A stretch of DNA of 64,000 bases from Nitrobacter sp. NHB1. GTDB taxonomy: Bacteria; Pseudomonadota; Alphaproteobacteria; Rhizobiales; Xanthobacteraceae. Below, piece by piece: positions 1 to 7,844 of this stretch. The notes beneath the pieces are model-generated. The model saw only the letters and a list, made by a program, of their open reading frames with translations. It ran no database searches and was not told where the DNA came from. Position 1 is the stretch's first letter, and the number at the start of each line of letters is the position of its first letter. The stretch lies in the NCBI RefSeq assembly GCF_036964665.1, contig NZ_JBAMDA010000001.1:3076001-3140000 (forward strand). The letters run 5' to 3'. The position numbers and the translations under genes were made by a program.

Positions 1-288
1 GGTGACGTCGTGCGGCGCGCCGACGCTCTCGAGCCAGGTGCGCGCCTGCGTGAATTCGCCAGGCAGCGCGAGATTGATGAGGTCGCCGGTGATGGCGATG
101 TGGTCGGGCGCTTGCGTCCTGATATCGGCAACCAGAGCGTCCAGCACATCGCGCCGATGAATGGCGTGCCTGCTGCGTTTCCAGTTCTGATAGCCGAGCG
201 CGCGCTTGCCCGCGAGCTGATGCAGCTTTGGTGCCGGCAGCGGCCCAAGATGCGGATCGGACAGATGTGCGAGCGTGAACGCGGCCAT
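1..288 (-). CDS. Metallophosphoesterase, N-terminal part (cut by window edge)
   Basis: This is the first 96 residues of a calcineurin-like metallophosphoesterase; the rest lies beyond base 1. The start is the ATG at 288, and the product opens MAAFTLAHLSDPHLGPLP. The D-x-H of LSDPHLG is the first metal-binding motif of the family, and ITGDLIN about 60 residues later matches the second (GD) motif. Members hydrolyse phosphomonoesters or phosphodiesters at a two-metal centre, but the substrate cannot be told from the N-terminus. The gene points the same way as the mbfA-like gene upstream, separated from it by a short palindromic repeat. Confidence 0.8.
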   Translation of the reverse strand, partial: MAAFTLAHLSDPHLGPLPAPKLHQLAGKRALGYQNWKRSRHAIHRRDVLDALVADIRTQAPDHIAITGDLINLALPGEFTQARTWLESVGAPHDVT

Positions 289-335
289 TTTGGTGACACT
301 ATTATCGAAAGGGCTAATGTCGGGGATTTTCTTGT

Positions 336-382
336 CGCATGATCTCTCCGGAAAACCGGTTCCCACTTTTCCGGATCATGCG
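336..382. repeat. REP-like palindrome, 47 bp
   Basis: This is an imperfect inverted repeat with outer arms CGCATGATC and GATCATGCG and inner arms rich in CCGGAAAA/TTTTCCGG around ACCGGTTCCCAC. The sequence is of the short intergenic palindrome type I associate with Bradyrhizobiaceae. It directly abuts the stop codon of the ferritin-like gene (TAG at 385..383), so the transcript of that gene would end in this hairpin, which could protect or terminate it. Confidence 0.7.
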
Positions 383-1339
383 CTAGGCGCTGCCAATCAG
401 GATTCCGGCGAGAAACACCAGCGCGCCGCCGACCGCGATCTGGAACGTCGCCTGCAACCATGGCGTATCCATGAAGCGGTGGCGTACCCAGGAGATGATG
501 CCGAGTTCGACGATCACGACGGCGACCGCCAGTACGGTGGCCACATAAAAATCCGGGATCAGATAGGGCAGGGTGTGGCCGAGGCCGCCGACCGCCGTCA
601 TCAGGCCGCACACGCCGCCGCGGATCAATGGCGAGCCGCGGCCGCTTAAGCTGCCGTCGTCCGACAGCGCCTCGGCGAATCCCATGGAGATGCCGGCGCC
701 GACGGAAGCCGCGAGGCCGACCAGAAACGTCTCGAACGGTTTGTGGGTCGCGAAGGCCGCTGCAAATAGCGGCGCCAGCGTCGAGACCGAGCCGTCCATG
801 AGCCCGACAAGGCCCGGCTGCACATACTGCAAAACGAACGCGCGGCGCTCGCTGTCGGCTTCGCCGGCCTTGACCTTCTCTGTGAGATGTTTCGCGGTAA
901 GTTGCCCGGCCAGCGAATCGTGCTTGTCTTCCTCCTCGGCGAGGCCGATCAGCAATTCGCGGATCGATGCATCGCGTGTGGTTTCGGCCGCCTTGCGATA
1001 GAACCGCGCTGTCTCCTTCTCCATGCCGAGGACGTATTTGCGGACCTCTTCGAGGCCAAGCGGCCGCGTCAGCCACAGCGGCTTTCGCTTGATGAAACCC
1101 GTGACGTCGTGACGGCGGATCAGCGGCAGGTAGTCGCCGAATTTTTCGCGGTAGAGATCGAACAGTCTGCCGCGATGGCGAACCTCTTCCTCCGCCATGC
1201 CGGAGAGGACGGCGGCGGAAGCCGGAAAAGGCTCGGCAAGTCCTTCGGCGAATCCGTGGTAGATGCGGCTGTCCTCTTCCTCGCTCGAGATGGCGAGCGC
1301 CAGAATCTCGCGTTCCGTCAAATCGGCAAACTGCTTCAC
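383..1339 (-). CDS. mbfA: Membrane-bound ferritin / VIT1-type iron exporter (MbfA-like)
   Basis: The 318-aa product joins an N-terminal ferritin/rubrerythrin-like domain (about residues 1-165) to a C-terminal VIT1 (Ccc1) transporter domain with several hydrophobic segments (about 175-318). The ferritin part carries repeated E-x-x-H type motifs, EEEVRH near residue 50 and EEEDKH later, that would form a di-iron site. The membrane part has [19 protein letters not shown], characteristic of the VIT1 family. Characterised MbfA proteins of Bradyrhizobium and Agrobacterium export iron and protect against iron and peroxide stress. I prefer the GTG at 1339, which starts exactly at the conserved domain; a TTG 10 codons upstream is possible. 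It is transcribed divergently from the Nudix gene. No convincing Irr box was found. Confidence 0.88.
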   Translation of the reverse strand: MKQFADLTEREILALAISSEEEDSRIYHGFAEGLAEPFPASAAVLSGMAEEEVRHRGRLFDLYREKFGDYLPLIRRHDVTGFIKRKPLWLTRPLGLEEVRKYVLGMEKETARFYRKAAETTRDASIRELLIGLAEEEDKHDSLAGQLTAKHLTEKVKAGEADSERRAFVLQYVQPGLVGLMDGSVSTLAPLFAAAFATHKPFETFLVGLAASVGAGISMGFAEALSDDGSLSGRGSPLIRGGVCGLMTAVGGLGHTLPYLIPDFYVATVLAVAVVIVELGIISWVRHRFMDTPWLQATFQIAVGGALVFLAGILIGSA

Positions 1340-1451
1340 TGCTGCCTCGTGCCCCCGGAATGTTCTCAAGTTTTGGCAAGAGCAGCGCTATGATGCAAGG
1401 AATCATGCGAGAACGAATTGCGAAATCGCTGTTGCCGGGGGCTTGCGCGCC

Positions 1452-1940
1452 GTGAATTTCCAGCGTCTGCGCCGCGGTTTCGAGCCCGCGCTGCGCCGGT
1501 TGCTTCACCTGTACTGGCGGTTCGCCCGCGGCATGACGCTCGGCGTGCGGGGCGTGGTGCTGGACGGCGACAACAGGGTGTTTCTGGTCAGGCACAGCTA
1601 TATGGCGGGCTGGCATCTGCCCGGTGGCGGTGTCGAGGTCGGCGAGGCGTTCCGGACGGCGCTGCGGCGTGAGTTGATGGAGGAGGGGCGAATCGAGCTA
1701 TCCGGCGAACCGGTATTGCACGGCATTTTTCTCAACAGCCATGTCTCGCCGCGCGATCACGTCGCGGTCTACGTCGTCAGGGACTTCCGGCAGGATCGCA
1801 AGCCCGAGCCCAATCGAGAGATCGTCGATTGCGGCTTTTTCGCCGCCGCCGCGCTGCCGCCGGAGACCACGGCCGGCACGCGGCTGCGGATCGCGGAAGT
1901 CCTCGATCATGCGCCGCCGATACTTACCTGGCGTCGCTGA
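1452..1940 (+). CDS. Nudix hydrolase
   Basis: The 162-aa protein has the Nudix box GGGVEVGEAFRTALRREL followed by MEEG, matching GX5EX7REUXEE; the usual final glycine position is Arg. Nudix enzymes cleave nucleoside diphosphate derivatives at a Mg2+ site on the box glutamates. The substrate here is not predictable. The GTG at 1452 is preceded by a G-rich stretch and gives a normal family length; the frame is open further upstream but without a better start. It is divergent from mbfA and followed by a GNAT gene 69 bp downstream, so the two may be cotranscribed. Confidence 0.8.
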   Translation: MNFQRLRRGFEPALRRLLHLYWRFARGMTLGVRGVVLDGDNRVFLVRHSYMAGWHLPGGGVEVGEAFRTALRRELMEEGRIELSGEPVLHGIFLNSHVSPRDHVAVYVVRDFRQDRKPEPNREIVDCGFFAAAALPPETTAGTRLRIAEVLDHAPPILTWRR

Positions 1941-2009
1941 CCGGGCCGGTCACCATATCGGCGGCAGGCAATGGACCGCGCCCGTGGCAGATGCTATCTC
2001 GCCTCTCCG

Positions 2010-2543
2010 ATGTCCGATCTGTCCCTCACCATCCTGACCGAGACCGCCGCCGACGCGCAGGCCATCGAGCGTCTGCACGAGCGCACCTTCGGTCCGGGCC
2101 GTTTCGTGCTCAGCGCATACCGGTTGCGCGAGCATGTCGATCATTTGCTCGACCTTTCCCTGACCGCCCGCATCGGCACGCTGCTGGTCGGCTCGGTCAG
2201 GCTGTTGCCGGTCTGCATCGGTGACACGCCGGCGCTGCTGCTCGGCCCGCTGACGGTCGAGCCGCCGTTTCGCGGCCGCGGGATCGGCCGCGCGATGCTC
2301 GATCGCGCGCTCGATGAGGCGAGGGCGAAGGGACATCGTCTGGTGGTGCTGGTCGGCGATGAACCCTATTACGGCCGCGTCGGCTTCAAGACGATTCCGA
2401 AAGGGCAGGTCGATATGCCGGGCCCGGTCGATCGGGCCCGGCTGTTGGTATGTGAACTCGTGCCCGGTGCGTTCGAGGGCGTGTCCGGCATGATTCGACC
2501 GAACTGGACGTTCGCGAAAGAAGTTACACGCCCGGGCGAATAG
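2010..2543 (+). CDS. GNAT family N-acetyltransferase (YhbS-like)
   Basis: The 177-aa protein has the acetyl-CoA binding signature of GNAT enzymes: LGPLTVEPPFRGRGIGRAM carries the R/Q-x-x-G-x-G/A motif. YGRVGF is typical of the YhbS-like subfamily. The acceptor substrate is unknown. The ATG at 2010 (MSDLSLTIL) fits the family N-terminus; an in-frame ATG at 1971 would add 13 atypical residues. It is convergent with the TonB-dependent receptor gene. Confidence 0.82.
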   Translation: MSDLSLTILTETAADAQAIERLHERTFGPGRFVLSAYRLREHVDHLLDLSLTARIGTLLVGSVRLLPVCIGDTPALLLGPLTVEPPFRGRGIGRAMLDRALDEARAKGHRLVVLVGDEPYYGRVGFKTIPKGQVDMPGPVDRARLLVCELVPGAFEGVSGMIRPNWTFAKEVTRPGE

Positions 2544-2616
2544 CCTGAAATTGCAGAGACCGAAACGTCATGGCCGGATCCCGTTCCGGCCATCCACGTC
2601 TTTGGTGCGATCCGCC

Positions 2617-4905
2617 TCAGAACTTCTGCGTGATGCCGGCATAGAAACCGCGGCGCGGGCCGTACTGCGGGGCGAATACGCCGATCCCCGAGCCGTTCCT
2701 GATCTGGTAGACGGTGTCGAACAAGTTGACGACATCGAAACGCAGCGTGGTCGGCTTCGTTGCGCTGACGATGTTGAAGTCGTGCGACACGCCGAGATTG
2801 ACCTGGGTGTAGGACGGAACGTGGCTGCCGTTTGGCGTGCCGTCGGCGCCGTCGGCGCGCAAACCGCTGCCGAAGATGACCGACCCGCTGTATCGCGTGC
2901 CGCGCCACAGATAGGAGGCGCCCGCCGACGCCGTCCAGAGCTGGGAGTGATCGGTGTAGACGTAGTGGCCGGCGATGTAGGCAAGATCGTCAGCACTGAA
3001 CAGATACTGGTTTGAAACGACGTTGGTTGCGATCTGCTTGCCCCACGCGACGTTGCCATAGGCGCGGAAATTGCCGTTGGTATAGGTGGCTTTGAATTCG
3101 ACGCCAGCGTTCTCCGCCCGCTCGTAGTTGAAAGCGGTCAGTACATAGGCCGCGCCGAACTGGCCGTCGTCCAGTAAATCCTTAGCCTTTTTATAGTAAG
3201 CGTCGAGGCCGACCTCGAGACCGGGAATCGCATAAATCTTCTGGATCACACCGACGTCGAATACATGCGACCGCTCCGGCAGCACTGGATCGTTGGTCGT
3301 GACAGATGGCTGTTGCGTCGTGTTCTGCACTAGCGCGAGATTGACCGGCGCCGCCAGTACCTGCGGTGGCGGGGTGAAGTTGCGCGCATAGCCGGCATGG
3401 AAGGTGGTGCCTTCGAACGGCTTCCAGGTCAGGCTGACGCGCGGGCTCAACTGGTTGGCACTGATGTACTGCTCCATCTGGTCGAAGCGCAGACCGGCGT
3501 TCAGCGTCCACTGGCTGTTGATCTTCCATTCGTCCTGCAGATAGGTGCCGAACAGCCAGCCAGTCTTGGCACTCGAATCGAGCACCGTGAATGGCGCGTC
3601 GAACGGATCGCCGGCTCCATCGAGCGGCAGCACGGTGGAGGTGTTGTTGACCAGCGAATTTTCTGCGCTTGCCGTAAAGCCAAAGCGAAGAGTGTGGGCA
3701 TAGCCGATGCGCCAGGCGGTATCCTCCTGGATGCCGTTGACGATGCTGCGGCGATAGACGTCGGAGGCGACGCCGTTGAAGACGATGTCGCCGATCGCGT
3801 CCGGCGTGAAATGCAGCGCGCTGGTACGGTTGAAGTAGGAAATCTGGTAGTCGATATCATCGACCGATTTCTGATACGCCAGCACGTTGAACTGGTTGAA
3901 TTGGTGCTGCCGCTGGTCGAGCTGTGACGAGTCGAAATTCGAGACGCCATAGGCGGTAAATGCCGGCGTCTGTCCGGGATTGTTGGGGATTTGATAGCTG
4001 CCATTCGATACGCCGCTGATGAAGGTGAGGCGGCTGGTGGGATCGAGTACGGTCGAAAGGTAGAGGAATCCTTTTTCCTGATCGGTATGATCGTGAATGG
4101 CGTTGCGGGCCGATGTCGGATTTTCAAGTCCGAGATCGCTGCCGAAGTAGCGGCCCGATACGAAATACTGCGTCTGTCCGGCGGTGCCGCCGTATTCGAA
4201 ACTCGGCGTAATCGTTCCGCGGCTGCCGCCGTAGACACTGACGCTGCCGCTATTGTTGAACGCATCGTTTCGGGTCTGGATGTCGATCACGCCGGCGGTG
4301 CGCAGTCCATATTGTGCCGGCAGCGCGCCTGTTAGCAGCGACATATTGCCGATCAGCGCGGTGTCGAAAATCTGGCCGAAGCCGCCGACGCCGTCGGGGA
4401 GCGCGATGCCATTGATGCGGTATTGCAGATTGCCGTGCTCGTTGCGGACGTGAAAATCGCCGCCGGCGGCGGAATCCTGCGTCACGCCCGGCGCCTGCAA
4501 CAACACCTTGTCCAGCGTCGTATTGGTTCCCTGCGGCAACGAGGCGATGGCCTGCTGGCTAAGCGTGTAGGATGCCGCGCCCGTTGGCGCGACGATGTTG
4601 TCGCGCGCCATGTCGAGGCTGGAATTTTTCGCGGCCAGCGCTGCGGCTTCGGTTGGCGGCGGCGCCTGCGGCTTCTGACGATGCTGCGGCTCCTGCGGCT
4701 CCTGACGATGCTGGTGTGTGGCGACATGCGTCTTGGGACGGCGCGGCTTCTGAGGATGGCGCGGCGCCGTCACCTGGATTTCCGGCAGCCGCGTGGAGCC
4801 GCCGGCGGCAGGGGCGCCCTGCGACATGGCGGTGCTCCCGAGGCCACACCAGAGCAAGGAGGCCGAAGAGGATGCGAGAAGGGCGCGTTTGATTGAGAAG
4901 GGCAT
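2617..4905 (-). CDS. TonB-dependent outer-membrane receptor, probable zinc receptor
   Basis: The 762-aa product has a signal peptide (about 1-29, ending AMSQG), then a Pro/Gln/His-rich linker (about 48-85, with HPQKP, THVATHQHRQ and PQHRQK). A plug domain follows, including RNEHGNLQYRINGIALPDG and the ALPAQYGLRTAGVIDIQT motif. The rest is a long beta-barrel ending in a C-terminal phenylalanine (GITQKF), as outer-membrane barrels do. TonB-dependent receptors use TonB energy to import scarce metals, metal chelates or cofactors. The His-rich segment and the upstream Zur-type palindrome point to zinc, as for ZnuD-like receptors; that ligand is inference. It follows the His-rich small protein by 140 bp and is probably cotranscribed with it. 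Confidence 0.88.
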   Translation of the reverse strand: MPFSIKRALLASSSASLLWCGLGSTAMSQGAPAAGGSTRLPEIQVTAPRHPQKPRRPKTHVATHQHRQEPQEPQHRQKPQAPPPTEAAALAAKNSSLDMARDNIVAPTGAASYTLSQQAIASLPQGTNTTLDKVLLQAPGVTQDSAAGGDFHVRNEHGNLQYRINGIALPDGVGGFGQIFDTALIGNMSLLTGALPAQYGLRTAGVIDIQTRNDAFNNSGSVSVYGGSRGTITPSFEYGGTAGQTQYFVSGRYFGSDLGLENPTSARNAIHDHTDQEKGFLYLSTVLDPTSRLTFISGVSNGSYQIPNNPGQTPAFTAYGVSNFDSSQLDQRQHQFNQFNVLAYQKSVDDIDYQISYFNRTSALHFTPDAIGDIVFNGVASDVYRRSIVNGIQEDTAWRIGYAHTLRFGFTASAENSLVNNTSTVLPLDGAGDPFDAPFTVLDSSAKTGWLFGTYLQDEWKINSQWTLNAGLRFDQMEQYISANQLSPRVSLTWKPFEGTTFHAGYARNFTPPPQVLAAPVNLALVQNTTQQPSVTTNDPVLPERSHVFDVGVIQKIYAIPGLEVGLDAYYKKAKDLLDDGQFGAAYVLTAFNYERAENAGVEFKATYTNGNFRAYGNVAWGKQIATNVVSNQYLFSADDLAYIAGHYVYTDHSQLWTASAGASYLWRGTRYSGSVIFGSGLRADGADGTPNGSHVPSYTQVNLGVSHDFNIVSATKPTTLRFDVVNLFDTVYQIRNGSGIGVFAPQYGPRRGFYAGITQKF

Positions 4906-5045
4906 TGATCCAGTCCTGACGGCGCCGCGATCTTCTTCATCTGGAAGGCGGCTTCCCGTCTATGTGCGACAGGTTGAGTTCGACGTCGGCCCGTGGGATC
5001 GCCCGTGCAGTCCGGCCGATCCGGCGGATCGTCATGCAGTCGACG

Positions 5046-5477
5046 TCAGGAGGCGGGAGGCGCGCGCGGCTGGAACACGACGCGCCGCGATTCGAGGTGA
5101 TTGAATTCGGCGTCGGTGGCCCGGTAGAGGAAATGATACGTTTCGGGCAGTAGCAGCACCGGAGGCTCGGTGAACAGCACGGTGCCCGCGAGTGCCATGA
5201 CGGCGCAAACGGCGCAGTAATCGCTGTCCTGATCGTGACCTGATGCAGGCTTGGCCGGACTCGTGGCCGATGTCTTGGCGGAATTGTTGACGGCTGCGTC
5301 TTTGGTCGCAACGGTCTTGGTCTGGGTTTTGCCGGTGTCGCTCGCCTGCGCCGACACGGCGGGTGCCGCGAGCGCCGCAGCGCCGTGATGATGTCCGAAA
5401 GACAACACGAACTGGATCGCAAGCGCGAGCAGCGCGATCCGCGATCCGTGTTTGATGTTCGACCGAAACCACTTCAT
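5046..5477 (-). CDS. DUF2946-like small His-rich membrane/secreted protein
   Basis: The 143-aa product has an N-terminal hydrophobic segment (about 13-27), a histidine cluster SFGHHHGAAA, an Ala/Thr/Lys-rich low-complexity stretch, and then GHDQDSDYCAVCAVMALAG. The C-x-x-C and histidines suggest metal binding. This layout resembles DUF2946 proteins, which often sit next to metal-related TonB receptors. The function is not known. The ATG at 5477 gives a signal-like N-terminus; longer in-frame extensions run through the promoter palindrome and are unlikely. It lies directly behind the Zur-type operator and upstream of the receptor gene, which suggests a role in zinc acquisition. Confidence 0.65.
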   Translation of the reverse strand: MKWFRSNIKHGSRIALLALAIQFVLSFGHHHGAAALAAPAVSAQASDTGKTQTKTVATKDAAVNNSAKTSATSPAKPASGHDQDSDYCAVCAVMALAGTVLFTEPPVLLLPETYHFLYRATDAEFNHLESRRVVFQPRAPPAS

Positions 5478-5526
5478 CGCAGCAGCAGGCCCCCGCGGCG
5501 GAGGCTCGTCATTCCCCCGGCGCCAA

Positions 5527-5545
5527 GATGTTATAATATAACATC
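5527..5545 (-). promoter_or_regulatory. Zur-type zinc operator (perfect 19-bp palindrome)
   Basis: The sequence GATGTTATAATATAACATC is a perfect inverted repeat around a single central A. Its core GTTATAATATAAC matches the zinc uptake regulator (Zur) box known from many proteobacteria. It lies 50-68 bp upstream of the DUF2946-like start codon, where repressor binding would block the promoter. Its AT-rich core stands out against the surrounding GC-rich DNA. Confidence 0.82.
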
Positions 5546-5652
5546 GGTGTTTCGGGCCGATGTCAACGGCGGCCTGCTGTGGCCTCGCGATGTGACCGTC
5601 AAATCGGGAGACTGTGGGTTTTGAGCAACGGATTGCGGGATCGGGGGGGTCC

Positions 5653-7716
5653 TCAGCGTCCCTCACGCAGCCATGTTACGGCAAAAGCGCCGAGCAGCAG
5701 CAGCAGGCCGATCAGCCCGGCGAACACCGGCAGCACGCCGACGCCGCGGACCACGCTGGCGTCGCGCATCCGTACCCCCATCCAGCCGTCGCCGCGAAAC
5801 ACGCTGGAAGAATGCACCGGAACGATGCGCGGAACGTCGACGCCTGAGCCGTCCGCGATCCGCCGCGCATCGCCGCCGCTGGCCTGCGCGAGCGGCTTGA
5901 GTTCGTCGACGGTCGACGTCACCTCGGAGAACTCCTTCGGATTGACCGGGCCGACATTGACCAGCGCCTTCAGCGTGCCGTCGGTCGCCTGCCACAATCC
6001 GAGTTCGTCGGCGGTCAGCGTCGCTTTCCAGAGGCCGGGTTCGCTGGCGTTGAGCGTCATTTCGCGGGTCTTGCCGGAGGGCGACGTCACGGTGACCGGC
6101 GTGACGCTGTCGGCCATGGTCTGGCGCTGCACGACCAGATCCTTGCCGCTGACCTGAAGACGCAAGGCCTCTTCGTCGAGTTCAGGCTGCTTCATCAGCC
6201 AGTGCGACGTCCGCCGCAGCAGGTCGATATACGGGCCGCCGCCCTCGTAGCCGCGCGCCCACAGCCAGATGTGATCCGACAGCAGCAGCGCGACGCGGCC
6301 TTCGCCATAGTGCGACAGCAACAGCAGCGGCTTGCCGTCGGCGCCGGTCATGACCGGCGGCACCGAAGCGTTGCGGGTGTCGACCTCGCGGAAAAACCGG
6401 CTCCAGTGCGGCGGGTCGCTTGCGGACCCTGCGAGTCCGCGGGTGACCGGATGGCGCTTGCCGGCCTCGCTCAGGCGCGCATGGAACGGCTTGTCGGTGA
6501 CGCCGACCGGTTCGGCCGGCAGCACCGTATCCAGCGGCGTCCGCCAGATGCTGGTGGTCGAGGCGTAGTCGGGACCAGCCGAGACCAGCACCGCGCCGCC
6601 TTCACGCACGTAACGCGCGATGTTGTCGAAATAGGCGATCGGCAGCACGCCCTGGCGCGCGTAGCGGTCGAAGATGATGAGCTGGAATTCGTTGATCTTC
6701 TGCTGGAACAGTTCGCGCGTCGGAAAGGCGATCAGCGACAGTTCGTTGATCGGCGTGCCGTCCTGCTTCTCGGGCGGACGCAAGATCGTGAAGTGAACCA
6801 GGTCGACGCTGGGGTCCGACTTCAAGAGGTTGCGCCAGGTGCGTTCGCCCGAATGCGGCTCGCCCGATACCAGCAGCACCCGCAGCTTGTCGCGGACGCC
6901 GTCGATCGGCACCACGGCGCGATTATTGACCGGCGTCAGTTCGTTCGCCAGCGGCGAGGCCTCGATCTCGACGATGTTCTGCCCGGCATGTTTGATGCCG
7001 ACATCGACGTTGACGGTTTCCCCGCTCGCAACGGTGCGCTCGCCGATAACCTCGCCGTCGCGGCGCACGACCACTTTCGCGTGTTCGCCGCTGACGCCCT
7101 GATCGTCGAGCCGGTAGGTGATGGTCTGGGTCTGGCCGACGATGCCGAAACGCGGCGCTGCGACGACCGCGATGCGGCGGTCGCGCTCGTCCTTGTGGCC
7201 GGTGATCAGGGCATGGACCGGCGCCTTGAATCCGAGGGCAGCGACGTTGTCGGGAATGTCGTGAACGCGTCCGTCGGTGATCAGGAAGGCACCGGCGACG
7301 CGGTCGGTCGGCACGTCGGACAGGGTCGAGGAAAGCGCCGAGAACAGCTTGGTGCCGTCGGTCTCGCCGTCGGCCTGGCCCGCATCGACGACGCGGACTT
7401 CAAGTCCCTTGATCTGCTTGAGGCGGTCGACCAGCGCCTCGCGCGCCTTCGCGGTCTGGTCGGTGCGGTCGCCGAAATTCTGGCTCGGGCTCTTGTCGAC
7501 GATGACGGCGGCCACCGAGGACAGCGGTTCGCGCTCCTCGCGGGTGAACGACGGATTGGCGAGCGCGAGCAGGATCAGCGCCAGCGCAGCCACGCGCACC
7601 GCCGCGCCCCGCGCGCGGCCGACTACGAGCAGCACCGCGATCAAGACGATCGCAGCGAGCGCGGTCCACAGCACGACCACGGGAACCAGCGGGGTGAAGG
7701 CGATGCCGTAGGTCAT
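5653..7716 (-). CDS. Glutamine amidotransferase-like membrane protein of MoxR cluster
   Basis: The 687-aa protein has two N-terminal membrane segments (about 10-32 and 41-55) and a large exposed region with a VWA-like stretch (AAVIVDKSPSQNFGD, GAFLITDGRVHD). A class-I glutamine-amidotransferase-like fold follows (LLVSGEPHSGERTWRNLLKS, AVLVSAGPDYA), and there is a C-terminal membrane helix (about 662-682). It is the last gene of the MoxR/DUF58/DUF4159 cluster. Such clusters are thought to build or regulate envelope complexes, but this protein has no established activity. A repeat of about 80 bp lies between it and the preceding gene. Confidence 0.7.
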   Translation of the reverse strand: MTYGIAFTPLVPVVVLWTALAAIVLIAVLLVVGRARGAAVRVAALALILLALANPSFTREEREPLSSVAAVIVDKSPSQNFGDRTDQTAKAREALVDRLKQIKGLEVRVVDAGQADGETDGTKLFSALSSTLSDVPTDRVAGAFLITDGRVHDIPDNVAALGFKAPVHALITGHKDERDRRIAVVAAPRFGIVGQTQTITYRLDDQGVSGEHAKVVVRRDGEVIGERTVASGETVNVDVGIKHAGQNIVEIEASPLANELTPVNNRAVVPIDGVRDKLRVLLVSGEPHSGERTWRNLLKSDPSVDLVHFTILRPPEKQDGTPINELSLIAFPTRELFQQKINEFQLIIFDRYARQGVLPIAYFDNIARYVREGGAVLVSAGPDYASTTSIWRTPLDTVLPAEPVGVTDKPFHARLSEAGKRHPVTRGLAGSASDPPHWSRFFREVDTRNASVPPVMTGADGKPLLLLSHYGEGRVALLLSDHIWLWARGYEGGGPYIDLLRRTSHWLMKQPELDEEALRLQVSGKDLVVQRQTMADSVTPVTVTSPSGKTREMTLNASEPGLWKATLTADELGLWQATDGTLKALVNVGPVNPKEFSEVTSTVDELKPLAQASGGDARRIADGSGVDVPRIVPVHSSSVFRGDGWMGVRMRDASVVRGVGVLPVFAGLIGLLLLLGAFAVTWLREGR

Positions 7717-7740
7717 GCGCTAACTCACACCGCAGCTTCC

Positions 7741-7820
7741 GTCATTGCGAGGAGCGTAAGCGACGAAGCAATCCAGTCCTGCATGCATGGCGCTGGATTG
7801 CTTCGCTTCGCTCGCAATGA
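7741..7820. repeat. Dispersed inverted repeat, GTCATTGCGAGGAGCG family
   Basis: The left arm GTCATTGCGAGGAGCG...GAAGCAATCCAG faces the right arm CTGGATTGCTTC...CTCGCAATGA. A second full copy is at 24991-25074 and a degenerate one near 41442. It lies inside the MoxR gene cluster, between the DUF4159 gene and the amidotransferase-like gene. Confidence 0.85.
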
Positions 7821-7844
7821 TGAATGAACGGTTCATGTTGGCCT

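Noticed and set aside
1340-1451. Possible Irr-type iron control element before the mbfA-like gene
   Set aside because: A segment TTGAGAACATTCC on the minus strand looks only partly like the palindromic iron control element; spacing and the second half do not match well enough.
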